Part shown: positions 55,136 through 63,675 of the stretch, piece after piece | Layout of the letters: every line of letters starts with the position of its first letter | Position numbering within the stretch: position 1 is the stretch's first letter | From: Muricoccus nepalensis | Lineage (GTDB): Bacteria; Pseudomonadota; Alphaproteobacteria; Acetobacterales; Acetobacteraceae | Length of the DNA stretch: 64,000 nt | Assembly: GCF_006438825.1 (NCBI RefSeq) | Contig: NZ_RCZP01000013.1 | Coordinates: forward strand, 1 to 64,000 | Direction of reading: 5' to 3' | Program-made: the position numbers and the translations under genes | Notes under the pieces: generated by a model | Seen by the model: the letters and a program-made list of their open reading frames with translations, nothing else | The model's database searches: none | What the model was told of the DNA's origin: nothing

Positions 55136-55720
55136 CCCTGCCAACGAGAGTGCTGCCGCGTGGGCTGATACGCCCGCCTGAACAGCTTTTTCAAATCACC
55201 AGCGGGGACTGTGATGCTAAGCCCCCTGGCCAGTTGACCGCTCAGGGTCGACCTCAGCGGTAGACACCCTGGTCGGGGTTACCGTTGGATGGGGTGGAAC
55301 ACAGGTGTGGGCCGTAGCTTTCTGGTGGTGGCTGGCGGGCTCATCATGCACTGGATGTACTCCTGCAGGCGAGCGTTCTTGCCACGCTTCACAAGGTTCA
55401 CAATGGGCGTCCGTACCTCTGTAGAGCGACGCTCGTGTGCGCAATGGGCGTAAAGCTCCCGGTGCCATGTTCTGCGAGTAGTGGGCCACTTCACCTCCTA
55501 GGCCGGACCATGGCTGGTTGGGCACGGTGGTCTTTGAAGGGTTGAGTCCGGCGGGCGAGCACATGCAGCCACATGTCCACTTCCGCCCGGCCAGTGGCGC
55601 GGGACCTACCGCCATGGCCAGGACGGCCCCTATTCAGCCAACCTGCTTCTGTGTTGCTATCAAAGCATCCTGCTCCGCGTACATCCGGGCTCCAGATGGT
55701 GAACCAGAGGTCAACTTCGA
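55136..55720. other. intergenic region with one doubtful small ORF
   Basis: These 585 nt have no clear gene. The minus strand at 55279-55494 encodes a 71-aa frame (start GTG 55494, preceded directly by AGGAG) whose product has a protein-like end, VNLVKRGKNARLQEYIQ. It has no family match and could be a remnant of a larger gene. The promoter of the DUF4403 gene should lie on the right. Confidence 0.35.
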
Positions 55721-57238
55721 ATGCGAAGTTCGGCGAAGGCGTTACTGGCTGGCGCGGCTCTCATCGCAGCGATGGGGGCCGCGAGCTATCACCTTTTCTG
55801 GCCAAAAGTCGCACGGATCGATCCGGATCGTCCCCCCACGCCGCAGGCTAACGTCGTTGCCCCTGCCATCGATCCCTCATTCCTGGTCGTGCCGCTCCGC
55901 CTAACAACTGCACGCGTGGTCGAGCTGGCGAACGACAGGGTGCCTTCGACCGTAGGCGACAAGAACGACCTGCCGAACTTCGGCCCGACGGCAAACAACC
56001 GGCTCACCTGGGCTTTCGCAAGGAGGGATATCACCGGTTCCGCCCAGGGCGGAAGGCTGATCCTCAGCACAACCATTTCGGGTAGCGTGACCGTTGACGG
56101 CAAGATCCAGCCTATCCGTGGGACCGCGGGGAAGTGGCTGGGCAGGCTCGCACCCTCGCAGTCGTACAGCCAACCGCTGCGCGTGGCCGCAGAGGTGACC
56201 GCCACGGCCGCCCCAGAGCTCCTGCCGGGCTGGCGAGTGGCGGGCAAGCTCGAGGCGAGCGCGCTTCTGACAACAGCTTCGGCCGAGATCGCTAACCTCT
56301 TCGACCTCAGCCTGAGAGATGTGCTGCAGCCGCGTGTGAATGAGGCGATCACGAAGGCCCTACGTGACCTGGAAGTGCGGATTTCGGCAGATCAGTCGCT
56401 CGAGAGGGCTGCCCACGACGCATGGTCGAGGGCCTGCCAGCCCGCGGAAATCAAGCTCGATGCTGGTCGCCCATCGCTCTGGCTATCAATCAACCCGATT
56501 GGGTTCCTGGCCACACAGCCCACCATCGGGACGGACTTCGTCGAAATCTCCCTCGGCCTTCGCGCGACCCCATCCGTCACCTCGGCGAAGCCGGAAGGCC
56601 GACCGTGCTCACCGTTCCCCAGGGAGGTCGAGATCGCGCGAGAGATCCCTTCGCAAAGCGAAGTAATGGTCCAGGCATACCTCGACTACGCCGCCCTGAA
56701 CGCGGCCATAGCGGCCGAGCTAGCCCGCAACAACGTGGTCGGCAACGAGGAAGCCCAGGCACGCATCCTGGGCATGTCGCTCTCAGCCCACGGCGAGATG
56801 ATCCTGGCATCGATTGATGCCGAGTTCCGCGAGAACCGGTTCTTCGGAGCTCGCGCTACTGGCCGCCTGTTCGTCGCGATCAGGCCCGGTCTCGACGCGG
56901 AGGCCCAGGTGCTCCGCATCGAGAGCGCCCGCATCGATGGCCGCTCGTCCGAGTTGCTGGCATCCGTCGGCCTTGGCGCGCTCCGGGCGTTGGCCCCCGT
57001 TATCGAAACGCGCCTTGCAGGGCTGTCGTTTGACATGCGTCCCCAGCTCCAGGAGTTGCGGAACCGGGTCAGGGAAGTGGCCGCGAAGGCCCCCTCCTCT
57101 TCTGACGCCCTACGGATCACCCAAGCCTCCCTTGACGACGTGCGTCTCGTAGGGATCGGCCACGGCCCCGACGGCCTCCAACTCACGGGGGCAGCACGGG
57201 GGCGAATCGCGCTGGAGGTCGTGCGCCTGACACCTTAG
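55721..57238 (+). CDS. DUF4403 family protein
   Basis: A 505-aa protein with an N-terminal membrane anchor or signal (SAKALLAGAALIAAMGAASYHLF) and then the DUF4403 region of lipid-transfer-like beta repeats (SFLVVPLRLTTARVVELANDRVP, and KIQPIRGTAGKWLG). The C-terminal half has repeated amphipathic strands and helices (VEIAREIPSQSEVMVQAYLDYAALNAAIAAEL). Probably extracytoplasmic and membrane-tethered. No enzymatic motif. The function of the family is unknown to me; its placement on an island near defence genes is unusual. Confidence 0.82.
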   Translation: MRSSAKALLAGAALIAAMGAASYHLFWPKVARIDPDRPPTPQANVVAPAIDPSFLVVPLRLTTARVVELANDRVPSTVGDKNDLPNFGPTANNRLTWAFARRDITGSAQGGRLILSTTISGSVTVDGKIQPIRGTAGKWLGRLAPSQSYSQPLRVAAEVTATAAPELLPGWRVAGKLEASALLTTASAEIANLFDLSLRDVLQPRVNEAITKALRDLEVRISADQSLERAAHDAWSRACQPAEIKLDAGRPSLWLSINPIGFLATQPTIGTDFVEISLGLRATPSVTSAKPEGRPCSPFPREVEIAREIPSQSEVMVQAYLDYAALNAAIAAELARNNVVGNEEAQARILGMSLSAHGEMILASIDAEFRENRFFGARATGRLFVAIRPGLDAEAQVLRIESARIDGRSSELLASVGLGALRALAPVIETRLAGLSFDMRPQLQELRNRVREVAAKAPSSSDALRITQASLDDVRLVGIGHGPDGLQLTGAARGRIALEVVRLTP

Positions 57239-57381
57239 TCGCTCCCCGATTAAGCAACCTGATACGAGGGATGTGGCGCGCCGCGGGGCGGCAGTACCTC
57301 AATCGTTCACCTCCAGGATGGGACCCGCTTGTGGAACCAACACCGTCATCCTCAGGATCCGCGCAGTCCGGATCGGCGATA

Positions 57382-58086
57382 ATGAACAAGGACATGCTCG
57401 ACGCACGGCGAGACCTCAGGTCTACCGAATGTGAGTTCATCAGGCACCAGCTCTGGGTCACCCTGATCGTGGTGGCACTGGCGATCGTCAGTCGAAACCC
57501 AGGGCTACTGGGGGACCTCACCGCGGGCATAGGCCTCAAACCCGCAATCGGAGACGTCATCACCCTCGGGCCGGTCGCTATCTTGGCCCTGACCGGCTGG
57601 GCCTGCTGGGAAGCAGGTCGTGTCCGGGAGGCCCGGGAGGACGTGTTTGAGTTCGGGGCGATGAGGGGAAGGCAACGGCGCCACTGGCGCCACTGGCTCG
57701 TCCTGCCGCTCTTCCTAGTCCCGGCCCTCGGCGTCCTTTTCCTGTTCAGGCAGTATGTCTTGGAGGTGAAGACGCAAGGCGCTCAGGAATGCGGTGATTT
57801 CGGTCCGCTGCGCCTCTTTTATGATTGGGCACTCATGCGCGGAAAGGGCTTCGTCGTTGAGTATTGCTTCGGCAATGGCGGCAAGCCAGCGCGCTCCATC
57901 TACATCTACCCGCCGGTACAGACCTGGTTGTACCTGGCAATCGCAATCTGGTCCGCTTGGCTCGGCTATCGGTCGTGGCGCCACTTCACTTTCGTCCCGA
58001 CTGCTTCTTCCAAAGTCGCCGTGACGGCCACCGATCCATCGGCGGCCCCGAGCACAAGTGGCACCAGCGACGACTCTCCCTCGTAA
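57382..58086 (+). CDS. multi-pass membrane protein of unknown function
   Basis: A 234-aa protein with about four hydrophobic segments: FIRHQLWVTLIVVALAIV, ITLGPVAILALTGWACW, WLVLPLFLVPALGVLFLF and WLYLAIAIWSAWLGY. A soluble loop of about 45 residues containing two Cys separates the third and fourth. ATG 57382 (MNKDMLDARR) is the better start; the open frame back to 57271 looks non-coding. Unrecognised. The gene follows the DUF4403 gene after about 140 nt. Confidence 0.72.
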   Translation: MNKDMLDARRDLRSTECEFIRHQLWVTLIVVALAIVSRNPGLLGDLTAGIGLKPAIGDVITLGPVAILALTGWACWEAGRVREAREDVFEFGAMRGRQRRHWRHWLVLPLFLVPALGVLFLFRQYVLEVKTQGAQECGDFGPLRLFYDWALMRGKGFVVEYCFGNGGKPARSIYIYPPVQTWLYLAIAIWSAWLGYRSWRHFTFVPTASSKVAVTATDPSAAPSTSGTSDDSPS

Positions 58087-58564
58087 CGCCACGATCCATA
58101 GGTCGCTGCTTACCTCCCACGGGTGTCTCCGAGCGCCTCCCCTCGGTCGAGCACCGTGCTCGGGAGACGCTTGGCTCGCTGGGCGCCTTATACCGGTCCG
58201 CACAGAAGCTGACCTACTCTCGGGGAGCAAACTTCCCCCCTGCAACACCTTCGCTGGAGGGAGTAGGTCAGTACCTATGCGGGGCGGTATTAGAGCATGC
58301 CCTTACTAAGCAGACTGTTATCTCCTGCGAGCGCATGCCTCTCTTCGATCATGCGTGCATCAAGCTGGGACACCGCTATCAATACATTTTCTGGGTTTCT
58401 ACTACCTGACATCATGTCCCCACCCCTTGCGGGCCTGCATTTCAAGGTAATGAAACCGGAGAGCGTGAAGATGCGGACTCACGCTTGCCGCATGCAGGTC
58501 GTCTCCGCATCGGGGAATGACCTCAGTCCATCGCACGGAGGACTGCTTGGGGAAAGCAGACCTT
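58087..58564. other. intergenic region with strong secondary structure
   Basis: No protein gene is seen in these 478 nt. Structures include a near-perfect hairpin CGAGCAC-C-GTGCTCG (58148-58162) nested between GTCTCC and GGAGAC, and a long-range inverted repeat CTGACCTACT (58209-58218) / AGTAGGTCAG (58262-58271) with a 43-nt loop. These could be terminators for the membrane-protein gene or an unannotated small RNA. Confidence 0.45.
58209..58271. repeat. inverted repeat with 10-bp perfect arms
   Basis: CTGACCTACT and AGTAGGTCAG are exact reverse complements, and the pairing extends three more bases inwards with one mismatch. The loop is 43 nt. The element lies between the membrane-protein gene and the convergent histidine phosphatase gene. 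Confidence 0.7.
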
Positions 58565-59143
58565 CTACTCGTCGATCAGGCGCCAGCCGGAGAGCAGGGT
58601 GCGGCTCCCCAGATCGAAGGAGTAGACGCACCCCCCTCCCCCGCCAGGCTGGTCTTCGGTCCGGCTGATCGGCAGGCCCTTGAGATGGCAGAGCAGGAGC
58701 GCTCCGACGCCACCGTGGGAGATGATCGCAATGTCCCCGTTCCTGGGTGCTGTGGCGATCACGCGTTCCACGGCGGCTCTAATCCGGCGTTGGGCATCCA
58801 CAGCCCGCTCCCACCCGCGCACGCTTCTCTCCGGGTGCGCGAAGAACAAATTCGCTGTGTCCTCGAACTCTGCTTTGGGCAGATAGCCTGTCGCCGAGCG
58901 GTCGTTCTCTCCCAGGTCTGCCAGGATGACGGGCGAAATGCCGAAGCGATCCGCTACCAAGCTGGCGGCATCCCTGGCCTTGCGCTCGGCGCTGCTGAAT
59001 ACCGAGCCCAGTTTGCTCATCCAGGGCTGCTCCAGGGCCAAGCCCATTCGCCGGACGCCTTCTGAGGAAAGTGGCCAGTCCGGCACCGGCACAGCCGGGT
59101 CAATGACGACCTCCGGGTGCGTGATGAAGTGCAGCATGGGCAT
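58565..59143 (-). CDS. histidine phosphatase family protein
   Basis: A 192-aa phosphatase of branch 1. The nucleophile motif, usually RHG, reads ITHPEV (residues 7-12), keeping the catalytic His but losing the Arg. The second His lies in IISHGGVGALL. PLSSEGVRRM and SSAERKARDAA, with the phosphate-binding Arg, fit the family. The alphaproteobacterial THP group seems to tolerate this change, so activity is possible. Substrate unknown. ATG 59143 gives the family's usual opening. Confidence 0.87.
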   Translation of the reverse strand: MPMLHFITHPEVVIDPAVPVPDWPLSSEGVRRMGLALEQPWMSKLGSVFSSAERKARDAASLVADRFGISPVILADLGENDRSATGYLPKAEFEDTANLFFAHPERSVRGWERAVDAQRRIRAAVERVIATAPRNGDIAIISHGGVGALLLCHLKGLPISRTEDQPGGGGGCVYSFDLGSRTLLSGWRLIDE

Positions 59144-59255
59144 AGCGGTTTATTGTGCTGGTCCAGGGTTACAGTGCTGCTTTGGGAAGGGGCGGCGCTA
59201 GTAGAACTCGGCCGCGTGCACCAGGATTATGAATGGGTGGATATTCTAACTGTGA

Positions 59256-59660
59256 GTGGCCAACCACCTCAAGGTCCTGGCCTCCAACCAAGCCCTCCGC
59301 CTAGACTCCGGCTGTATCGAGGCTCACAGCGCCCTGGCCGAGGACACCACCGACCAGGACATGGCCCGCCTGCACCTCGAGAAGGCCGTCAGGATCGGCC
59401 AGGATCTCTGGCACCCCCTCGCCCGCGCTCGGGATGACTTCGCCTAGTGGGGCGTGACGGCCACCCGCCCGTTCGTGCGGACCATTAAGGCGCTGGGCGC
59501 CTTGGCCGCGGAGATGCGTAACGAGAGGATTGCTGGGACCTGCTGCGTGGAGGCTCCCAGCCGCCTGGGCAAGGGACGAGCGAGCGGCCCTCTTCTGGGA
59601 GACCCTATCATCAGCGCAGCAAGGACGACCGCGCCGCGCCCCTACCGTCTAGCGTCCTGA
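59256..59660 (+). pseudogene. broken tetratricopeptide-repeat protein gene
   Basis: The first part reads VLASNQALRLDSGCIEAHSAL and LEKAVRIGQDLWH, a TPR pair. In the same frame a TAG stop at 59445-59447 is followed by WGVTATRPFVR and LGALAAEM, which matches the next conserved block of that TPR family (a WG..TRPYMRA element). After that the similarity is lost. The start codon region is also poor. The gene is therefore a decayed remnant. Confidence 0.6.
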
Positions 59661-60650
59661 CTCCCTTCCAGTCGCTTTCAGCAGGCCATGAGCTTCGTTG
59701 ATCTTCCGAGTCAAGGCATCGGCGACGGCACGGATTTCCGGGCTGAGATGAGCGACCTTGTCTGGATGGTTAAGCGCAATCAGCTTCCTGAATGCAGCGC
59801 GGACCTGTTCCTGCGTGAAACCTGGCTCCAATCCGAGGACGGTCATGGCCTCCGCACGGTCCATCTGCTTGGTGCCGGGAGGAGGGCGCCTGTCCCGCGG
59901 TCCCGCCGAACCATTCGAGCGAGTACGCCCCTGGGCGGGTTCGACAACCACGGCGATGCAGGTCGCCGAATAGTCGGTCGTCCGATGCCATTTCGTACGA
60001 TAGTAGGGATTGCCGCGATCGCTGTGCCCAGCGACGACACGCTCGCTCCACGACTCGTCGTGTCGCTCCCAGAAGTAGTCGACGTACGCGTTGCCGCCGA
60101 CCTGGGCGGTCAGGAGGTCGAGCTGAATGGCCGCCTCCTCTGGCGATGCGGTGCGGCGATGGGTGGCGAGCTTGCGGATGACCTTCACGATGGTTTGGCC
60201 GGGAACGGTGTCGCGCCGGGACCGTTTAATCCCCATGTTCAAGAGGGAGGTGATCCGGACAACCTCCTTCAACACAAGGGCGAAGCCGTCCGGTGACAGG
60301 TAGTGCGCTACGGCGGCGTAAGGCGTCAGGGGGACAAGCGTCGCCTTGGGTAACTCGTCGAAGGAGCGAATGCGGTTGAGCCGCGCCGGAAAAAGTCCGC
60401 CCGTCGCGGAGCACCGGAAGAATAGGCGGCTTTTCAGGCATTCAGCACAAACGGGGCGATCGGCGTCAAAATCCTTCAGTTCATACCCATGTATCTGCTG
60501 CGATTTGACAAGCTTCTCGCGCAGTCGTCGGTCCTCGGCTGCTTCTGGAGTTCCGTCAAACAGTGTCGACTCAAAACTGGTTTCGCTGTCGCGGTCGCAG
60601 AACTGGCAGTGATTTACATTGTGCCACCAAGTCGAAATGGAGCTGAACAT
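59649..60650 (-). CDS. zinc-finger and J-domain protein
   Basis: A 333-aa protein ending in a DnaJ domain (AMTVLGLEPGFTQEQVRAAFRKLIALNHPDK, with the HPD tripeptide at about residue 293), so it should stimulate an Hsp70. The N-terminus has a treble-clef or ribbon zinc site (NHCQFCDRD, then PVCAECLKSRLFFRC). The middle about 190 residues are unrecognised. A C-terminal J domain with an N-terminal zinc finger is unusual. It shares its direction with the upstream RecD2-like gene across about 150 nt. Confidence 0.82.
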   Translation of the reverse strand: MFSSISTWWHNVNHCQFCDRDSETSFESTLFDGTPEAAEDRRLREKLVKSQQIHGYELKDFDADRPVCAECLKSRLFFRCSATGGLFPARLNRIRSFDELPKATLVPLTPYAAVAHYLSPDGFALVLKEVVRITSLLNMGIKRSRRDTVPGQTIVKVIRKLATHRRTASPEEAAIQLDLLTAQVGGNAYVDYFWERHDESWSERVVAGHSDRGNPYYRTKWHRTTDYSATCIAVVVEPAQGRTRSNGSAGPRDRRPPPGTKQMDRAEAMTVLGLEPGFTQEQVRAAFRKLIALNHPDKVAHLSPEIRAVADALTRKINEAHGLLKATGRESGR

Positions 60651-60804
60651 CGGCGGTTCCGTGCGTGCCCCTCACCTTACCGCCTATGGGCGATCTGCAA
60701 AGGCGCCGGATGCAAGAAAGCCGAACGGAGCAGCGCTGTTGCATGAAGTCAGCGGGAATGCCCATGCCTCATTAGATTACCGGCTGCCGTCTTGCGAACT
60801 TGGC

Positions 60805-62754
60805 TTACCTTCCTTTTGGATCGAGCCCGTGCGCCGCTTTGAGCAAACCATTCAGTCCGACCTCGCGCACATGCGACGCGGGGGGCTGAGTGATTGAAGC
60901 CCGGACAGCGTTCAGATCACCTACGATGACGATCTGCCGCACCCCCCGGGTAACCGCCGTGTAGATCATCGTACGGTCGACGCGTGCGCCGTGCGGTACC
61001 ACTACAACGACCCTCTCGAAGCCGGTGCCCTGCGATTTGTGCACGGTGAGGCCGTATGCCAAGTCGACGTCACCCAGCTCTCCGGAGTCAATGGCGTGAA
61101 CCCGGCCATCGAACTCAGCCTGGATGCCCCCTTTCGACGTGACCTCTACCACCCGTCCCAGTGACCCATTCCACAACTCACGCCGGTAGTCATTCCTTGT
61201 CCAGAGGATGGGGTCACCGACCGCGAGTTGCCGTTCCGGTACGCGCTGCCGACCGACTGCATGGATCTTATGCAGATGCCGGTTAATGGCAGCGACACCG
61301 CCCGCGCCCGCCCTAACCGGCGATAACACCTGCATCTCCCCCCCTGCCCGCCCAAGATCCGCCAGGACATCCGTAACCGCATCCAGGATCTCATCCTGCG
61401 CGCACGCGAGCACGGTCACACCCCGCGTCGTTCCAGTACGCCAGGCACGAAGCAGCGGCACCAAGCCGGTGCGGATGTCCGCGGCAACATCAGGGATGCC
61501 CGTCGCCTGAGCCTGACGGTGGACCTGGAGCAGGGCAGCCTTAGGGACAGCGGGCTGGTTGGCAAGAAGATGGAAGGTCAGCCCAAATCCAATGGGTGGC
61601 AGCTGATAAGGATCGCCAACCAGGACGAGGCGATAGCCCTCACCCACGGCCCTGAGGATCCTGTAGAGCAGAGGGAGGTCCAGCATGCTGGCCTCGTCGA
61701 CAACCAACAGTGGACCGGTGCTGGCTGTGACCTCGCCCCGGGCCGCGGCACCAAGGAAGGAGGCGATGGTTGTCGCGTGCCGCCCAGTGGCTTCCCGCAT
61801 CCGTGCGGCAGCTCGCCCCGATAGGGCCATCTGATGCACCGTTAAGCCTAGGTGTTCAGCGAGATCTCCGAGTACCCGGAGCGTCGTCGTTTTGCCCGTA
61901 CCCGCACCTCCCAACAGCAGTGCCAAGGGATTCAGCAGAAGTCGCCGAACTGCAGCACCCTGCTCCTCGGTCAGACCAGCCATCGCATCCGGCGGCAAGG
62001 CATCCAGGCCACGCTGGATAGCTGCTCTTCCGACGAGGAGATCATCCATCCCAGATGATGTCTGCATCCCGGCAAGTCGGTCAGCGACATACCGCTCCAT
62101 GACGTGGGCACCAGCGGGTTGAAGACCCTCGCCCTGGGGGATAGCCGCACCCTCGGCTTCGGCCATCCGGACAGCACGCGCGGCGACGCCTGGTCCTGAG
62201 CCGAGCAGGGAGGCCACCCCGGTCAGAATGGCATCACGCGGGGTCCAGGTGTGCTGCTGTTCCAGACGCCGGTAGAGAACAGCCTCCACCGCGGCCACCA
62301 ACCGATGATCGTGGCCAGTGCCGAAGCCCAGGTGTCGCGCGGCCGCGTCAACCCGGGCCCAGGGTGCGACGGCGATCAGGACGTAAGGGTTCTCCCGAAT
62401 ACGCCTCAGGACGCCCTCCCCCCAGAACCGGACGGCCTTGAGCGCAAGACGGGCTTCGAAACCCTGCTCATCGAGCCAGGCCACCACGTCAGCCTCAGCC
62501 AGCCGCTCCCGCCAAGCCGCCACCAGTGTCCCAGCTCGGTCGTCGCCGACCACCGGCATCAGGACTTCCAGATTGCCATCGCTAAGGGCTCGATAGAGAT
62601 CGGTTCCCAGGGCCCGCCACAGGGCGGCCGCTCGGGTGACGCCGATACCCTCGAATGCCGGGTTCGTGGCCAGGTAGCGGACGATGAGCTCGCCACGGAC
62701 GCCGGGAGGGGAATACCGCCGTCCGACGATAGGATGGGCGCCATCTAGATGCAC
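60805..62754 (-). CDS. RecD2-like superfamily 1B DNA helicase
   Basis: A 649-aa helicase resembling RecD2/TraA helicase. The N-terminal helix-hairpin-helix-type region is followed by Walker A (GGAGTGKTTT, about 281), DEASMLDLPLL, GDPYQLPPIG, and the C-terminal VHKSQGTGFERVVV and TAVTRGVRQIVIVG motifs. It is shorter than typical RecD2 (about 720 aa) and lacks the full N-terminal domain. It would unwind DNA 5' to 3'. Located between a J-domain gene and the recombinase trio; orphan RecD2-like helicases are frequent on mobile elements. Confidence 0.88.
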   Translation of the reverse strand: MHLDGAHPIVGRRYSPPGVRGELIVRYLATNPAFEGIGVTRAAALWRALGTDLYRALSDGNLEVLMPVVGDDRAGTLVAAWRERLAEADVVAWLDEQGFEARLALKAVRFWGEGVLRRIRENPYVLIAVAPWARVDAAARHLGFGTGHDHRLVAAVEAVLYRRLEQQHTWTPRDAILTGVASLLGSGPGVAARAVRMAEAEGAAIPQGEGLQPAGAHVMERYVADRLAGMQTSSGMDDLLVGRAAIQRGLDALPPDAMAGLTEEQGAAVRRLLLNPLALLLGGAGTGKTTTLRVLGDLAEHLGLTVHQMALSGRAAARMREATGRHATTIASFLGAAARGEVTASTGPLLVVDEASMLDLPLLYRILRAVGEGYRLVLVGDPYQLPPIGFGLTFHLLANQPAVPKAALLQVHRQAQATGIPDVAADIRTGLVPLLRAWRTGTTRGVTVLACAQDEILDAVTDVLADLGRAGGEMQVLSPVRAGAGGVAAINRHLHKIHAVGRQRVPERQLAVGDPILWTRNDYRRELWNGSLGRVVEVTSKGGIQAEFDGRVHAIDSGELGDVDLAYGLTVHKSQGTGFERVVVVVPHGARVDRTMIYTAVTRGVRQIVIVGDLNAVRASITQPPASHVREVGLNGLLKAAHGLDPKGR

Positions 62755-62780
62755 GAAGAACCTCAGAGCCTGTGGGAGGT

Positions 62781-63221
62781 CTACACAGCCACTCGCCGTC
62801 CGGTCTCCACTATGTGTGCCTCGATGTGCCGCAGGCGATCCAGCTCCCCGCGTAGGCGGTTCCTCTCCGCTCGCAGGGACCCATTCTCCGCCTTAAGAGA
62901 GGCGTTGGCCTGCTCGAGCTGGTGGATGCGCCGGTCACGTGGATCGGGGCCATCCGCATCGCTGCTTGCCGCCCCTTTCGAGTGATCAGGCATCCCAAGT
63001 CCAAGGCGGGAGACTGCATCCTCCAGAAGGCTTCTGGCGCCGGGATTGGCGTACAACACGTTGCGGTCGAAACGGCAGGCCAGAGCGATCGCGCTGAGGT
63101 TTGCCTTCCCGCCCCGCTCTGGTACGCGGACTCCATCCGCCTCCAGGGAAGCGATGTAGGAGCGCAGGACCTCGACGTTCTCAGCGCCCCGCTCCCGTCC
63201 CGATCGGGGTGCGTCAACCAC
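62781..63221 (-). CDS. coiled-coil accessory protein of recombinase trio
   Basis: A 146-aa protein. The N-terminal half (ENVEVLRSYIASLEADG, GKANLSAIALACRFDRNVLY) looks like a DNA-binding helical domain, and the C-terminal half is a coiled coil (RRIHQLEQANASLKAENGSLRAE). GTG 63221 has GGAGAG 7 nt upstream and overlaps the preceding stop (GTGGTTGA). Third of three coupled genes. Similar small coiled-coil proteins accompany tyrosine recombinases in Tn554-like and related trio elements. Confidence 0.7.
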   Translation of the reverse strand: MVDAPRSGRERGAENVEVLRSYIASLEADGVRVPERGGKANLSAIALACRFDRNVLYANPGARSLLEDAVSRLGLGMPDHSKGAASSDADGPDPRDRRIHQLEQANASLKAENGSLRAERNRLRGELDRLRHIEAHIVETGRRVAV

Positions 63222-63675
63222 CGTTGGCTCTCCGGGCGACAGACCACCCACGGTCGATGACGGGCATCGGTTGAGCGAGATCCGCCGCCGACACACCACG
63301 CATGTGCGCGTTGTACTGGTATAGGGCGAACTGCTCCTCAAAGGCGGTCAGCTGCGCTTTGAGCTTGGCCACCTCGGCGGCAAGTTTCTCCGCGCGCTGG
63401 AGGTAGATACTGTCGGCCGGGTCGAGGATGACCTTACGCTGCCTCCGGGAACTCTCCTCCCGGCAGAGTTTGTACGCCACCTTGATCTCCGGGTGCCGCT
63501 CCAGCGCTTGGCGGGTCCACCGGTATCCAAGCTGGGCATCCGTACGGTCGACTAGGCCTGCCCATGTGATCTGATCCCCATCCCAGGACTGGATGACCCC
63601 GACCACACGGGCGACCAATCCCGGCGTGATGGCAACGCGCTTCAACGCCTCGGGGGCAACCCGCCTAAGCCGCAC
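63214..63675 (-). CDS. second accessory protein of recombinase trio
   Basis: A 153-aa helical protein with a likely N-terminal DNA-binding part (WDGDQITWAGLVDRTDAQLGYRWTRQALERHPEI) and a C-terminal coiled coil (RAEKLAAEVAKLKAQLTAFEEQF). GTG 63675 has GGAGG 7 nt upstream and overlaps the TAG stop of the preceding gene by 11 nt. An ORF start at 63771 would overlap that gene by over 100 nt and is less likely. Confidence 0.72.
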   Translation of the reverse strand: MRLRRVAPEALKRVAITPGLVARVVGVIQSWDGDQITWAGLVDRTDAQLGYRWTRQALERHPEIKVAYKLCREESSRRQRKVILDPADSIYLQRAEKLAAEVAKLKAQLTAFEEQFALYQYNAHMRGVSAADLAQPMPVIDRGWSVARRANGG

